Below, piece after piece: positions 25,604-37,000 of a stretch of DNA of 64,000 nt. The stretch is from JAMXLO01 sp037201625 (GTDB lineage: Bacteria > Pseudomonadota > Alphaproteobacteria > Acetobacterales > Acetobacteraceae). The notes below the pieces were generated by a model that was given only the letters and a program-made list of their open reading frames with translations, was not told the origin of the DNA and searched no databases. The stretch's first letter is position 1, and every line of letters begins with the position of its first letter. The translations under genes and the position numbers were made by a program. The stretch is from the NCBI GenBank assembly GCA_037201625.1, contig JBBCGR010000003.1, positions 2,604,001 to 2,668,000 of the forward strand. The letters run 5' to 3'.

Positions 25604-27787
25604 ATGAGCGGCAACCGCATGGCCAGGACCCGCGCATCACCGGTTGCCGCATCAGGCCTGGCTTCTGGTCGCCCTGCCTCCCGGGCCTCGGGATCGCGGC
25701 CGTCACGGTCGTGGCGCTCCATGAGATGGGCGACGCCAGTGCGCGCCTCGACGCCACGCTGCAGACCATCGTCATGATGCGGCAGGTCGAGGACCTGACC
25801 GACGGCAGCCTCCACAACCTGCACGCCTACCGGCTCCTGGGGCACATGCACGACCTGGAGCAGCATCGCGAGGCGCGGACCGAACTGCCGATGGTGCTCG
25901 GCCGCCTGCGCAGCCTGTCATTCGGGATCGCGGCCAGATAGACCGGCTGGCGCGCTGGAATCGCTGGTCGCACTGGACAGTGCCCGGCTGAGCGCCGAGC
26001 AGGCGCGGATCGAGCCGGGCACCGCCATCACCCTCGCCGGCCCGGAACTCTCGGCCGACCTGGCGCGGACCGAGGTGATCGCATCGGCCGTGGACGACCT
26101 GATCGTCAACGAACGGGCACTGCTCACGGTGGAAAGCGCCGCCGCCGATGCCCGCTCACACCGCCGTCCTCAGCAGCATCGGCCTCGGCGCAGTGGCCGG
26201 CATGGCGCTGATCGGTGCCATCCTGCTGGTGATGCGGCGCGACCTGGCGGCGACTGCTGCGGCGCGGCGCGGACCGCCTGGCGCCGCCGCCGGAGAGCGA
26301 GCAGCGGTTCCGCCAGACTCTTCGAGGAAAGCCCGCTCGGCATCCTGCTCGCGGAGCAGGACGGCGAGACGATCGTCCAGGTCAACCCCCGCCTTCCGCA
26401 GCATGGTCGGCGCCGACGACAGCCGCATCCCTCGGCCGGAGCATCGCCGACTTCGTGCATGTCGAGGACCACGACCTGCTGGCCGATGCCATCCGCGACG
26501 ATGATGCCCCCGCCCAGGGGATCGAGGTGCGCTACGCCAAGCCCTCGGGCGACATCGCCTGGACCAGCCTGCGCCTGGCGCATCTGAGCGGGTCGCACCG
26601 GCGGCCCGGGCTGATGCTCGCCCTCACCGAGGACATCACCCGCGAAAAGCGCGTCGAGGCGGAGTTGCGCCAGGCGCAGAAGATGGAGGCGATCGGCCAG
26701 CTTACCGGCGGCATCGCGCACGACTTCAACAACCTGCTCGGCGTCATCATCGGCAACGTCGAGTTCCTGCTGGACCCGCTCTCGGGGGTCGACCAGGAGG
26801 AACTGAGCCGGGAGATCCTGCGCAGCGCGCTGAGCGGGGCCGACCTCACGCGGCGCCTGCTGGCTTTCTCCCGGCGGCAGACGCTGCAGCCGCGCCGGAT
26901 CGACCCTCAACGCCTACCTGCCGAACCACATCGCCATCCTGCGCCGGCTGCTCGGCGAGCCGATCACCATCACGACCAGCCTGGCGGACGGGCTGTGGCC
27001 GACGCGGGCCGATCCCTCGCAGATCGGCGACGCACTGCTGAACCTGACGATCAACGCGCGCCACGCCATGCCGTTCGGCGGCACGCTGGTGATCGCGACC
27101 GCCAATGCCCGCTTCGTGCAGGGCGCCGAGATGCAGGGGGACTATGTCGTGCTGTCGGTGGGTGACACCGGCACCGGCATGACGCCGGAGGTGCTGGAGC
27201 GCGCGGTGGAGCCGTTCTTCACCACCAAGGGGCCCGGCCTGGGCAGCGGGCTGGGGGCTCAGCATGGTGTTCGGCTTCGCCCAGCAATCCGGCGGGCACC
27301 TGCACATCGACAGCAAGCCCGACCACGGCACGATGGTCAGCCCTCTATCTGCCACGGGCCCACGGCCCCGACCTGTCCGATCCGCCCGAGCCGCGGCCGA
27401 TCCGACCCCACTGGGGGGCGGAGGCGATCCTGCTGGTCGACGACAACGAGGACATGCGGGCGATGGCGCGCCGCATCCTGGTGTCGCTCGGCTATCGCGT
27501 CAGCGAGGCATCCGACGGCGCCGCCGCGCTGGCCCTGCTGCGCGGCGACGCGAACCTCGACATGCTGCTGACCGACCTGGCGATGCCGGGCGGCATGAGC
27601 GGGCACCAGTTGGCGACCGCGGCGCGCATCCTGCGGCCGGGCCTCAAGGTGCTGTTCACCACGGGCTACTTCCGCACCGAGCCGGACACCCCGCCGGAGG
27701 GGGCCCGAGGCGGGGATGACGATCCGCAAGCCGTACCGCCGGCAGGACCTCGCGAGCGTGGTGCGCGGCGTACTCGATACCGCCTGA
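25604..27787 (+). pseudogene. Hybrid sensor histidine kinase, multiply frameshifted
   Basis: Order of parts: N-terminal membrane helix (G-L-G-I-A-A-V-T-V-V-A-L), a helical sensor segment, second membrane helix (A-G-M-A-L-I-G-A-I-L-L-V-M), PAS domain (L-F-E-E-S-P-L-G-I-L-L-A), HisKA H-box (T-G-G-I-A-H-D-F-N-N-L-L), ATPase G1 and F boxes (V-G-D-T-G-T-G-M and E-P-F-F-T-T-K) and a receiver (V-D-D-N-E-D-M; phospho-acceptor in L-L-T-D-L-A-M-P). The terminal Lys lies in I-R-K-P-Y. At least eight one-base shifts occur. The sensor layout is like a four-helix CHASE3 domain. A membrane-bound two-component kinase; its signal is unknown. Confidence 0.85.
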
Positions 27788-27826
27788 CGCGACGCCCCCT
27801 CTCGCATGCGCGCGGCCGGCCGGCTT

Positions 27827-28529
27827 TCAGGTCGCGCTGGGGGGTGCGATGCCGGCGACCTCCACCAGCAGCTTGCGCAGCACGGCCGCGCCGAACGCAC
27901 GGCTGTCGCGCGCCACGACGATGAAGGAGTCGGGGCCGCCGATAACATTGTCGTGATAATATTGCTCGAGGTTCGGTTCCACCTCGACGATCGGCAGGCC
28001 GTTGATGGTGACGCCGGCGGCGACCCGCCGCATCGCGGGCGTCGGTGACGGGGCGGCCATCGTTGTTGGCGCCGTCGCCTGAGACGTCGATCACCCGCCG
28101 GTTGGCGATGAAAACCGCTGCTCAGCAGCAGGCCGGTGGAGAAATCGATGGCCGCGCTGATCGAGGTCCAGCCGGCAGCGGCCGCAGCGAATCCCGCACC
28201 CGCCACGGCGAAGGCGTTGGCGCCCTCGGCATCCTCGATCACCCGCCACGGCACCACCTGGTCCTGCCGCCGCGCATCGGTCCAGGTCACGAATGTCAGG
28301 GCGATCCGGCCGCGCCGGCCGCCCGCGGACCGCATCGATGAACTCCGGATGGCGCCAGCGCATCCAGGTAGCCTGGATCTGCATGTTCAGCCGCTGCTCG
28401 CTGATGCTGCCCGAACTGTCGACCGCGAGCACCAGGGCCACATCCACTTCGGCGCGCGGCGCACGCTCCACCACGTCGGCCGGCTTTCCCCATCCCCATC
28501 AGCCGTCTTCGTCCGAGACCGGTTGCCAT
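27827..28529 (-). pseudogene. DUF1194 (von Willebrand A-like) protein, frameshifted
   Basis: The fragments together match DUF1194 closely: V-D-S-S-G-S-I-S (MIDAS-like metal site), F-V-T-W-T-D-A and V-V-P-W-R-V-I-E-D. I-D-V-S-G-D-G-A-N-N, V-T-I-N-G-L-P-I and V-I-G-G-P-D-S-F-I-V follow. Three or four single-base shifts separate them (near 28080, 28105, 28310 and 28460). A secreted or periplasmic metal-ion-dependent adhesion fold is known for the family; the biological role is not. It is convergent with the histidine kinase gene. Confidence 0.85.
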
Positions 28530-28688
28530 CGCACTCCTGCGTACCGCAGCGCGTTACAGTTTAGCGCATATCATGCCGGCAGGTGACGGCATTTACACCG
28601 GGGCTGCCACTGGACTAGAGGCACCCGCTTCCGCCCCCTCCCGGGACCGGCGTCCCGCTGACGACAGGTTGAGCAGCATAGACGCGTC

Positions 28689-29594
28689 TTGATCACCCAG
28701 CCCCCGTCCCATCTGAAGGCGCTCGAGGCCGAGAGCATCCACATCCTGCGCGAGGTCGCCGCCCAGGCGGCGCGGCCGGTCGTGCTGTACTCCATCGGCA
28801 AGGACAGTTCGGTGCTGCTGCACCTGGCGCGCAAGGCGTTCCATCCCGCGCCGCCGCCGTTTCCCGCTGCTGCACATCGATACCACCTGGAAGTTCCGCG
28901 ACATGATCGCCTTCCGCGACGCCACCGTGCGGCGCTTCGGGCTGGATCTGCGCGTGCACACCAATCCCGACGGGCTGCGCCAGGGCATCAACCCGTTCGA
29001 CCACGGCAGTATCTACACGCAGGTGATGAAGACCGACGCGCTGAAGCAGGCGCTGACCGAGGGCCGCTACGACGTGGCGATCGGCGGCGCGCGGCGCGAT
29101 GAGGAGCGGTCGCGGGCGAAGGAGCGGGTGTTCTCGGTGCGCGGGCCGGGCCACACCTGGGACCGAAACGGCAGCGGCCGGAACTTTGGCACCTGTACAA
29201 CGGCCAACCTGGCGCCGGGCGAGACGCTGCGCGTTTCCCGCTGTCCAACTGGACCGAACTCGACGTCTGGACCTACATCCTGGCCGAACGCATCGACGTC
29301 GTGCCGCTGTATTTCGCCGCGCGCCGGCCCACGGTGCTGCGCGACGGCCTCCTGATCGTCGTTGATGACGATCGTATGCGGTTCCGCGAGGGCGAGGTGC
29401 CGGTGGACCGCCTGGTGCGCTTCCGCTCGCTCGGCTGCTACCCGCTCTCCGCCGCCGTGGATTCCTCGGCCGCCTCCCTGGAGGAGATCGTCGCCGAGAT
29501 GCGCACCACGCGGGTGTCCGAGCGCGCCGGTCGGCTGATCGACCAGGACCAGGACTCCTCGATGGAGAAGAAGAAGCGCGAGGGGTATTTCTGA
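28689..29594 (+). pseudogene. cysD: Sulfate adenylyltransferase subunit 2, frameshifted
   Basis: CysD, with CysN, makes adenosine 5'-phosphosulfate from ATP and sulfate. The start is TTG, giving M-I-T-Q-P-P-S-H-L-K-A-L-E-A-E-S-I-H. The PP-loop is S-I-G-K-D-S-S-V-L, followed by I-A-F-R-D, G-G-A-R-R-D-E-E-R-S-R-A-K-E-R and the usual C-terminus S-M-E-K-K-K-R-E-G-Y-F. One-base shifts near 28855 and in 29165-29235 break the frame. The stop overlaps the cysNC start (TGATG), the normal operon layout. Intact family residues argue that the shifts could be sequence errors. Confidence 0.92.
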
Positions 29595-31441
29595 TGCCCG
29601 ACTCGCTGCTGCGCGTCCTGGCCTGCGGCTCGGTGGACGATGGCAAGTCGACGCTGATCGGCCGGCTGCTGTTCGAATGCGGCACCATTCCCGACGATGT
29701 GCTGGCGGCGCTGGAGCGCGATTCCCGGCGGTTCGGCACGGTGCCCGGCGCCAACCGACTACGCGCTGCTGGTGGACGGGCTGGCGCCGAGCGCGACCAG
29801 GGCATCACGATCGACGTCGCCTACCGGTTCTTCGAGACGCCGCGCCGGCGTTTCATCCTGGCCGATGCGCCGGGCCACGAGCAGTACACCCGCAACATGG
29901 TCACCGGCGCGTCCGCCTCCGACCTCGCGGTGCTGCTGGTCGACGCGCGCAAGGGGCTGCTGGTGCAGACGCGGCGCCACGCGGCCATCGCCTCGCTGCT
30001 GGGCATCCGCCAGGTGGTGCTGGCGGTGAACAAGATGGACCTCATGGGCTTCGACCAGGCGGTGTTCGACCGCATCGTCGCCGCGTTCTACGGCTTCCCG
30101 CGACCCGCCTTGGCCCCGCTGTCGGTCACCGCGATCCCGGTCTGCGCCCGCGACGGCGACAAACGTCACCACGCCCAGCACCCGCATGCCCTGGTACGCG
30201 GGCCCGACGCTGCTGGCCGCGCTGGAGGCGGCGAGCGGCCGCGCTGCTGCCCGAGCGGCCGTTCCGCATGCCGGTGCAGCTTGTCGCGCGGCCGGACCAC
30301 ACATTCCGCGGCTATGCCGGCACGGTCGCCACCGGCACCATCCGGCCGGGCGCGCCGGTGGTGAACGCGATGTCCGGCATCGAGGCGCGGGTGGCGCGGA
30401 TCGTCACCATGGACGGCGACCTGCCCGAGGCCGCGCCGGGCGAGGCGGTGACGCTGGTGCTGGACCGCGAGATCGACTGCTCGCGCGGCGACGTGCTGGC
30501 CGCGGCGGCCGGCGCCGGCGCTCGCCGACCAGGTGACGGCCTGGGTGGTCTGGATGGGCGAGACGCCGCTGTTCCGCGGCCGCGCCTACATGGTGATGCT
30601 GGGCTCGCGCATGGTGGTGGGCACGATCACCGAGATCGCCAGCCGGCTGGACGTGGACACGCTGGCCGAGGCGCCGGTGCGCGAACTGGCGCTGAACGAG
30701 ATCGGCCGGGTGACGATCTCGCTGGCGCAGCGCGTGGCGTGCGAGCGCTATGCGAGAGCCGCGACCTGGGCGGCTTCATCCTGGTGGACCGGCTGACGCG
30801 CAACACGGTGGGCGCCGGCATGGTGACCGACCTGCGTGCCGGCGCCGGCGACATCCACTGGCACCGGCTGGACGTGGACAAGCAGGCGCGCGCCGGGCTG
30901 ATGGGGCAGAAGCCGGCGGTGCTGTGGTTCACCGGCCTGTCGGGCGCCGGCAAGTCCACCATCGCCAACCTGGTGGAGAAGGCGCTGCACCGCGCAGGGG
31001 CCGCCACACCATGAGCCTCGACGGCGACAACGTGCGGCACGGGCTGAACCGCGACCTGGGGTTCTCCGAGGCCGACCGGGTGGAGAACATCCGCCGCGTG
31101 GCCGAAGTCTCGAAGCTGTTCGTCGAGGGCCGGGCTGATCGTGCTGGTGTCGTTCATCTCGCCGTACCGGGCGGAGCGGATGCTGGCGGCGCGACTGCGT
31201 GGCGGACGGCGAGTTCCTGGAGATCTTCGTCGACACGCCGGTGGCCGAGTGCCGGCGGCGCGATCCGAAGGGGCTGTACCGGCGGGCGGATGCCGGGCAG
31301 ATCCGCAACTTCACCGGCGTGGACGCGCCGTATGAGGAGCCGCTCGACCCCGAGATCCGGCTGGCCACGCTGAGTTCGGCGCCCGAGGTGCTGGCCGAGC
31401 GGGTGGTCGAGGAACTGCGGCGGCGGGGGATCATTGACTGA
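29594..31441 (+). pseudogene. cysNC: Bifunctional CysN/CysC, frameshifted
   Basis: The N-terminal two-thirds is the GTPase subunit of ATP sulfurylase: P-loop G-S-V-D-D-G-K-S-T-L, then D-A-P-G-H-E-Q-Y-T-R-N-M and N-K-M-D-L-M. The C-terminal third is APS kinase, with L-W-F-T-G-L-S-G-A-G-K-S-T-I-A-N and L-D-G-D-N-V-R-H-G-L-N. The fused CysNC form is common in alphaproteobacteria. Breaks occur near 29755, 30160, 30235, 30515, 30755, 31005, 31130 and 31190. The product with CysD would activate sulfate to PAPS for cysteine synthesis. Confidence 0.92.
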
Positions 31442-32036
31442 GGCCGGCGACGATGCGCTGGCCCGCCTGGCTGCCGAGATCCGTGCCTGCCGCATCCTGC
31501 GCCGACCTGCCGCTGGGGCCGCGGCCGGTCATCCGCGTGTCGCGCCACGGCGCGGCTGCTGATCGCCAGCCAGGGCGCCGGGCACCAAGGTCCACGAGAC
31601 CGGGCTGTCGTTCAACGATCCGTCCGGCGACCGGCTGCGCGAGTGGCTGCAGATGGACCGCGACACGTTCTACGACGAGAGCCGCGTGGCGATCGTGCCG
31701 ATGGGGTTCTGCTATCCCGGGCGGCTGCCGAATGGCGGCGACGCTCCGCCGCGGCGGGAGTGTGCGCCGCTGTGGCGGGCGCGGCTGCTGGCGCTGATGC
31801 CGTCGGTGCGGCTGACGCTGCTGGTGGGCGGCTACGCGCTGGCGCATGTGCTGGGTCCGGGCTCGATGACGGAGCACGTGCGGGGGTTCCGCGCCCACCT
31901 GCCGCGGTATTTGCCGCTGCCGCACCCGTCGTGGCGGACATCGGGCTGGGAACGGCGCAATCCGTGGTTCGGCCAGGAGGTACTGCCGGCGCTGCGGGAG
32001 GCGGTGGGTCGGGCGCTGGCGGACGGGGCGGGGTGA
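31434..32036 (+). pseudogene. Uracil-DNA glycosylase-family protein, frameshifted
   Basis: Assembled from three frames: a N-terminal A-A-E-I-R-A-C-R-I segment, A-R-L-L-I-A-S-Q-A-P-G-T-K-V-H-E-T-G (the G-x-A-P-G-like loop of the UDG superfamily), V-P-M-G-F-C-Y-P-G, and the C-terminal L-P-H-P-S-W-R-T-S-G-W motif. Length fits the family at about 200 residues. A TTG start overlapping the cysNC stop is probable. No Cys cluster for an iron-sulfur site is seen, so it is not the classical family 4 enzyme. DNA repair is inferred from the fold. Confidence 0.75.
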
Positions 32037-32110
32037 GGCGGGGGCGGTGGGTCGTTGCTGCCCCGTCATGGCCGGCCTTGTGCCGGCCATCCACGGCTTC
32101 GGCGCGGCTC

Positions 32111-32177
32111 CGGCGAAGTAAGACATGGATAACCCGGGCCAGGCTCGGTCATGACGGCATGCACTCAGCCGATACCC
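32111..32177. repeat. 67-bp direct repeat, copy 1
   Basis: CGGCGAAGTAAGACATGG onward through GCACTCAGCCGATACCC, repeated identically at 32225-32291 with a 114-bp period. It lies in the gap between the UDG-like gene and the response regulator. Confidence 0.9.
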
Positions 32178-32224
32178 TCTACGCCCACCCATAAGGGTGC
32201 GGCCTTGCCGATGACGCGGCGGCC

Positions 32225-32291
32225 CGGCGAAGTAAGACATGGATAACCCGGGCCAGGCTCGGTCATGACGGCATGCACTCAGCCGATACCC
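32225..32291. repeat. 67-bp direct repeat, copy 2
   Basis: Second copy of the 67-bp unit; nothing else is recognised in the 337-bp gap 32037-32373. Confidence 0.9.
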
Positions 32292-32373
32292 CCGACCGAT
32301 ACGGCTCTGTTGCGGCCCTTGAAGTGCGGACCTCCAGCCGGGCGGCGCGGGCGGCCAAACCAGCCGTGCGCGC

Positions 32374-32745
32374 TCAGCCGCCGCGGACCACGCGGGCGAG
32401 GCGGGCGAACAGATCGTCCAGCTTGAACGGCTTGGCGCAGACCGGCCAGTCGCGCCGGTCCGGCGGCAGCCGCGCGTCGCCGTAGCCCGACAGCAGCAGG
32501 AACGGCACGCCCCGCTCGGCCAGCACCTCCACCGCCGGGAACACCATCTCGCCGGCCAGGTTGATGTCCAGCAGCGCCACATCCATCGTCTCGGTGCGCG
32601 CCGCATGCAGCGCCTCATCCAGGCTGCCGTACGGGCCGACGATGATGCAGTCCTGGTCCTCGAGGGCCATCTCCACCATCATCGCAATCGCCAGCTCGTC
32701 CTCGACCACCAGCACGCGAAGTCCGGCAAGCTCGGAATGGGTCAT
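32374..32745 (-). CDS. Single-domain response regulator
   Basis: The 123-residue protein is a complete receiver domain: acidic pair V-E-D-E, phospho-acceptor Asp in A-L-L-D-I-N-L-A-G, conserved Ser in L-L-S-G-Y-G and Lys in C-A-K-P-F-K. There is no output domain, so it acts by protein contact. It starts 4 bp after the stop of the CheB-CheR-PAS-kinase gene on the same strand and is very probably the kinase's partner. Unlike its upstream neighbour it is intact. Confidence 0.92.
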   Translation of the reverse strand: MTHSELAGLRVLVVEDELAIAMMVEMALEDQDCIIVGPYGSLDEALHAARTETMDVALLDINLAGEMVFPAVEVLAERGVPFLLLSGYGDARLPPDRRDWPVCAKPFKLDDLFARLARVVRGG

Positions 32746-32749
32746 CGCC

Positions 32750-35700
32750 TCACCGTCCTGCTCTTGCTGTGACGTGGCCGACGGCTTCGAGCGGCACCTT
32801 CAGGGTCACCGACAGCCCGTCGGACTGCCAGTCGGCGACCGCCTCGCCTTTCAGTTCGTGGCGCGCGCTGCGTTCGATGAGCGCAAGGCCGAAGCCTTTT
32901 CGCAGGGGATGCCCGATGTTCGGACCGTCGCGTTCGGTCCAGGCGAAGGCCAGATGGTCCTTGGCATTCTGCCGCTCGACCTGCCAGAGCAGGGTGATCC
33001 TGCCGTCCGGGACCGACAGGGCGCCGTGCTTCACCGCGTTGGTCACAAGCTCGTGGAAGATCATGCCGAAGGCCAGCGCCGCGCGCGGCAGCAGCAGCAC
33101 CGCCTCGCCTTCCAGGACGAAGCGCTCTTCCAGGGGCGAGGCGAAGGGCCGCAACTCTTCTTCCAACACGTCGCGCAGCGGCACGCGGGTCCAGTTGTCG
33201 CGGCTTAGCAGCGTATAGGCCGAGGCCAGGGCATTCACGCGGCCGATGAAGGCTTCGGAGAACTCCTCCAGGCTGCCGGCCTGGCGAACGGTCTGCGTGG
33301 CGATCGAAATCACCACGGTCAGCATGTGCGCACCCGGTGGTTCAGCTCGTCCACCATGATCCGCTGCTGCTGCTCGGCCTGCACCATGCTGGTGACGTCG
33401 GTGAAGGTCACCAGCGCGCCGTCCACCAGGTTGTCGGTGGCGCGATACGGCAGGACGCGCATCAGGTAGTGCGCGCTCCCGTCGTGCCGAACCACGCGGC
33501 GCTCGAACGGCTGAAGCGTGTTCAGCACGCGGCGGATGTCGTCCTGCAATTCGGTGTAGTCGACCTGGCTGACGATGTCGGCCAGGGGACGGCCGCGGTC
33601 GCTGGGAATGAGGTTGTAGATACCGGCCACCGCCGCGTGAAGCTGCGCACCACCATGAACCGATCGAGGAAGATGGTGGCGACCTGGGTGCTCTCGAACA
33701 GGTTGCGCAGATCGCTGTTGGCGTGATCGAGTTCTTCCACCTTCGCGCTCAGTTGCGCGTGGTTGTCTGCAGCTCCTCGTTCACCGACTGGATCTCCTCC
33801 TTCGAAGTTTCCAGTTCCTCGTTGGTGGACTGCAATTCCTCGTTGGCGGATTTCAGCTCCTCCAGCGCCGTGTCGTACTCCTCGACGGTCGATTGCAGCT
33901 CCTCGCGCGCGACGCTCAGCTCGCGCTCCAGCTCAGTGGTATCCTCGAGGGTGGACGCGGCGGCGTCCGTTCGTGATGCGGCGCACCGGCGCTTTCGCTG
34001 AACACCACGATGTACAGGCGCTTGCCTTCGCGCGGCTGCAACGCCCTCCACGCTCAGTCCCACCGAACGGCCAATCCCTTCGGCCTCCATCTGAACGGGC
34101 AGGCGCTCGACTGGCTGGCCGGTATCCAGCACCTTGCGCAAGGCCGCGCGCAGTTCGAGCCGCAGGCCGCGTTTCGCCATCGATACGACATCGCGCGTCG
34201 GAATCCCGGCCGCCCGGTTCCAGGTAGCGTCCGGTGCGCGGGGAGAAGTGCAGGATCTCGCCCAGCGCATCGACCACGACGAGGCCGGCGCGTGCCGGTC
34301 CAGAATCCGTTCCTTGGCGGCCTGTGCGATGCCGGACCAGCCGCTGACGGAGTCCTGGGGACGTGGCGTCAGCGCGCCGGGATGGCGCCGCGCCATCGCC
34401 AGCGACGACACCTGCAGCGACGGGCTCGGCGTGTTGCGGCGCTGGAAGATCCGATGCGCTTGTCGGTCAGCGTGAACAGTTCATGTGCCGCGACACCATC
34501 TCCGAACTGCCCAGCAGCAGGTGGCCGCTCGGCACCAGCGAATAGTGGAAGGCCGGGATCACCCGGTTCTGCAATTCGGAGTCCAGATAGATGAGCAGGT
34601 TGCGGCAGGAGATCAGATCGATGCGGGAGAACGGCGGATCGCGGATGATGCTGTGCATCGAGAAGGTGCATAGTTCCCGCACCTCCTTGCGCACCTGATA
34701 GGACCCATCGGCGCTGGTGAAGAAATGCGCCAGCCGCTCCGGTGGAATGTCCTTCACCAGCAGCGCGGGATAGCGGCCCGAGCGCGCCACGCCGATCGCC
34801 ATTTCGTCGATATCGCTCGCGAGGACCTGGACCTTCGGCGGATTGCTCAGCTTCGCGCGATGCTCGTAGAGCAGCATGGCGATCGAATAGGCTTCCTCGC
34901 CGGTGGCACAGCCGGCCACCCAGGCGCGGACCGAGTCGTGACGGCCCTTGCCCTCGAACATGCGCGGGATGATGACCGTTTTCGAGCGCGTGATAGGTCG
35001 GGGCATCGCGGAAGAAGCTGGTGACCCGGATCAGCAGGTCCTGGAACAGCAGCAGCACCTCGCTCGGATCGGCGTGCAGCCGCCTGACATAGTCGGACGC
35101 TTCCAGCCCCAGGAACTGCATCCGCCGCTGCACGCGCCGGATGAAGGTGGGGCGCTTGTAGCCGCTGAAGTCGTGGCCGACCTGGTCGCGGAGGACCCGG
35201 CAGATCTCCGGCACCAGATCGATCAATGACGTGTCGGCCGATGTCTCAGCGTCCTCGGATGCCGGCTCGGGCGGCATCCGCAGGTTCAGGATGCGCTCCG
35301 CCATCGCTTCGGCCGGCAGGATCAGGTCCACCGCGCCGGTCGCGATCGCGGAGTCCGGCATGCCGCTATACTGCGGTCCGCGCCCGTCGCCGCCCTGTGC
35401 CAGGGACAGTCCACCGGCCTGCTTGATGGCCTTCAGTCCCAGCGAACCATCGGTGCCGGTACCCCGACAGCACCACGCCGACCGCGGCGTCCTTCTGGTC
35501 CGGCGGCAAGGGAGGTGAAGAACAGGTCGATCGGCTTGTTCTCCGCGCACGGTGGTGGCGGGGGGGACGCACGCGCAGCCGGCCGCCCTCAATCGTCATC
35601 AGCATGTTCGGCGGGATGACGTACACCTCCCCGGCCGCGACCGGGGCTTCATCCGTCGCCTGCCACACCGGCATTGTGGTCCATTGCTGCAGCACTTCGG

Positions 35701-35848
35701 CCAGCATGCTGGTGCGATCCGGCGACAGGTGCAGCACCACCACGAATGCGAGTCCGTCCGGGTCGGGCATGTGCTGGAAGAGGCCGCGCAGTGCCTCGAT
35801 CCCTCCAGCCGAGGCGCCGATACCGACGACGCGCAGATTTCCGGCCAA
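32750..35848 (-). pseudogene. CheB-CheR-PAS-HWE histidine kinase fusion, frameshifted
   Basis: A single gene of about 3.1 kb encodes in order: a CheB methylesterase (V-V-G-I-G-A-S-A-G-G-I-E, catalytic Ser), a CheR methyltransferase (F-R-D-A-P-T-Y and V-A-G-C-A-T-G-E-E-A-Y-S), a coiled coil rich in E-E-L-Q-S-x-N-E-E-L, PAS domains and an HWE/HisKA_2 kinase (D-E-L-N-H-R-V-R; E-L-V-T-N-A-V-K-H-G). At least six one-base shifts occur (near 33330, 33640, 33740, 33985, 34445, 34995 and 35500). Start: TTG 35848 with AGGAGG 4 nt upstream is preferred. Such fusions are sensory kinases, often light- or stress-related. Confidence 0.88.
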
Positions 35849-36177
35849 GCGGCCTCCTGTCAGGCGAACCACGGCAGTTGCGCTATCTGGGACGGCGAGC
35901 CCGTGACGGTGCGGCTCCGATCAACTGCACACGATCCCGGATCACACGGCGGCCATTACTCTCCAGTCTGAAGAAGCAGGCAAGCTGCACTTCGCGGCCC
36001 GGTGGCATGACCTGACTGGTGCCGCGGTTTTTGAGAGTAACCCCGGCGTTCCCATCGTCCCGCCGCACGCAACCTGCGGCAGTCACGCGAGACGTATGGG
36101 ACGCTTCCTGGGACGGACACCAGACTCGCCGGCATGCCGCAGCCGCCGAGCGCGCAACGTTGGCGGTTGACCAACCA
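35849..36177. other. Intergenic region between divergent regulators
   Basis: No gene is supported here. It carries the promoters of the leftward kinase gene and of the rightward ArsR-type gene. Confidence 0.5.
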
Positions 36178-36221
36178 ATAGCCATCCGGTTATGGGTTTG
36201 ATCCATAGCCGATGAGTTATG
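36178..36221. promoter_or_regulatory. Two dyads, candidate ArsR-type operator
   Basis: ATAGCC-ATCC-GGTTAT (36178-36193) and CATAGCC-GATG-AGTTATG (36204-36221) are similar inverted repeats with centres 27 bp apart. They end at the first possible ATG of the ArsR-like gene. ArsR proteins commonly bind such sites over their own promoter; autoregulation is inferred. Confidence 0.45.
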
Positions 36222-36553
36222 CGACCCATGCCGCCCCAGTCCCGACACGCTGTTCAAGACCCTGGCCGATCCGACGCGGCGCGCGCTCTTCGAGCGGCTG
36301 TGTCGCGACGGGGAGCAGACCGTCGCGGCGCTGACGGCGCGGGCCGGCGTCTCGCAACCGGCCGTCTCCAAGCATCTTGGCGTCCTGAAGCAGGCCGGGC
36401 TGGTGCTCGACCGGCATGCCGGCCGCCAGACGCATTACAGCGCGCAGGTCGGTGCGCTGGCCCCGCTGAGCGACTGGACCAGCCAGATGACCGGGTTCTG
36501 GCAGAGCCCGGTTCGACGACCTCGAGGACCTGCTGAAAAGGATGGATCAATGA
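36219..36553 (+). pseudogene. ArsR-family regulator, frameshifted
   Basis: The body reads D-T-L-F-K-T-L-A-D-P-T-R-R-A-L-F-E-R-L and the winged helix V-S-Q-P-A-V-S-K-H-L-G-V-L-K-Q-A-G-L, typical of the ArsR group paired with SRPBCC proteins. The start codons (36219, 36228) are in a different frame from the body, and another shift near 36510 precedes the stop. No metal-binding Cys motif is present. Its stop overlaps the next ATG (ATGA at 36550-36553), so the two proteins form a coupled pair. Confidence 0.85.
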
Positions 36554-36959
36554 ACGAAACGTCGGACCGTGACGCGCTCCGTCGTTGTGGAGCGCGAGAT
36601 CCCGCACCCGCCGGAGAAGATCTGGCGCGCGCTGACGGAGCCGCATCTGATCGAGGCGTGGCTGATGAAGAACGACTTCCAGCCAGTCGTGGGGCATCGT
36701 TTCGATCTGCGCGCGACTGGGGGAGTGTCGGCTGCGAGGTGGTGGCGGTCGAGCCGCACCGGACGCTGTCCTACACGTGGCAGGCGTATGGCCTGGAGAG
36801 TGTCGTCAACCTGGACCCTCACGCCGTCGCGCACGGGGACGCTGCTGCGCATGGAGCAGACCGCTTCCGGCCGGACCAGCAGCAGGCCTACCAGGGCGCC
36901 CAGTACGGCTGCCGCAATTCTTCGCCGCCCTGGAGAAACTGCTGGCGCGGACCGACTGA
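36550..36959 (+). pseudogene. SRPBCC (AHSA1-like) protein, frameshifted
   Basis: Pieces in three frames give V-V-E-R-E-I-P-H-P-P-E-K-I-W-R-A-L-T-E-P, then E-A-W-L-M-K-N-D-F, T-L-S-Y-T-W-Q and F-F-A-A-L-E-K-L-L. This is the START-like AHSA1 fold that binds small hydrophobic ligands. Length is normal at about 136 residues if four shifts are corrected. Pairing with an upstream ArsR regulator is a frequent arrangement. The physiological role is unknown. Confidence 0.8.
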
Positions 36960-37000
36960 GTTCCCCGCCTGCCAGCACGGTGAGGGATGGGCAGGCCGAC

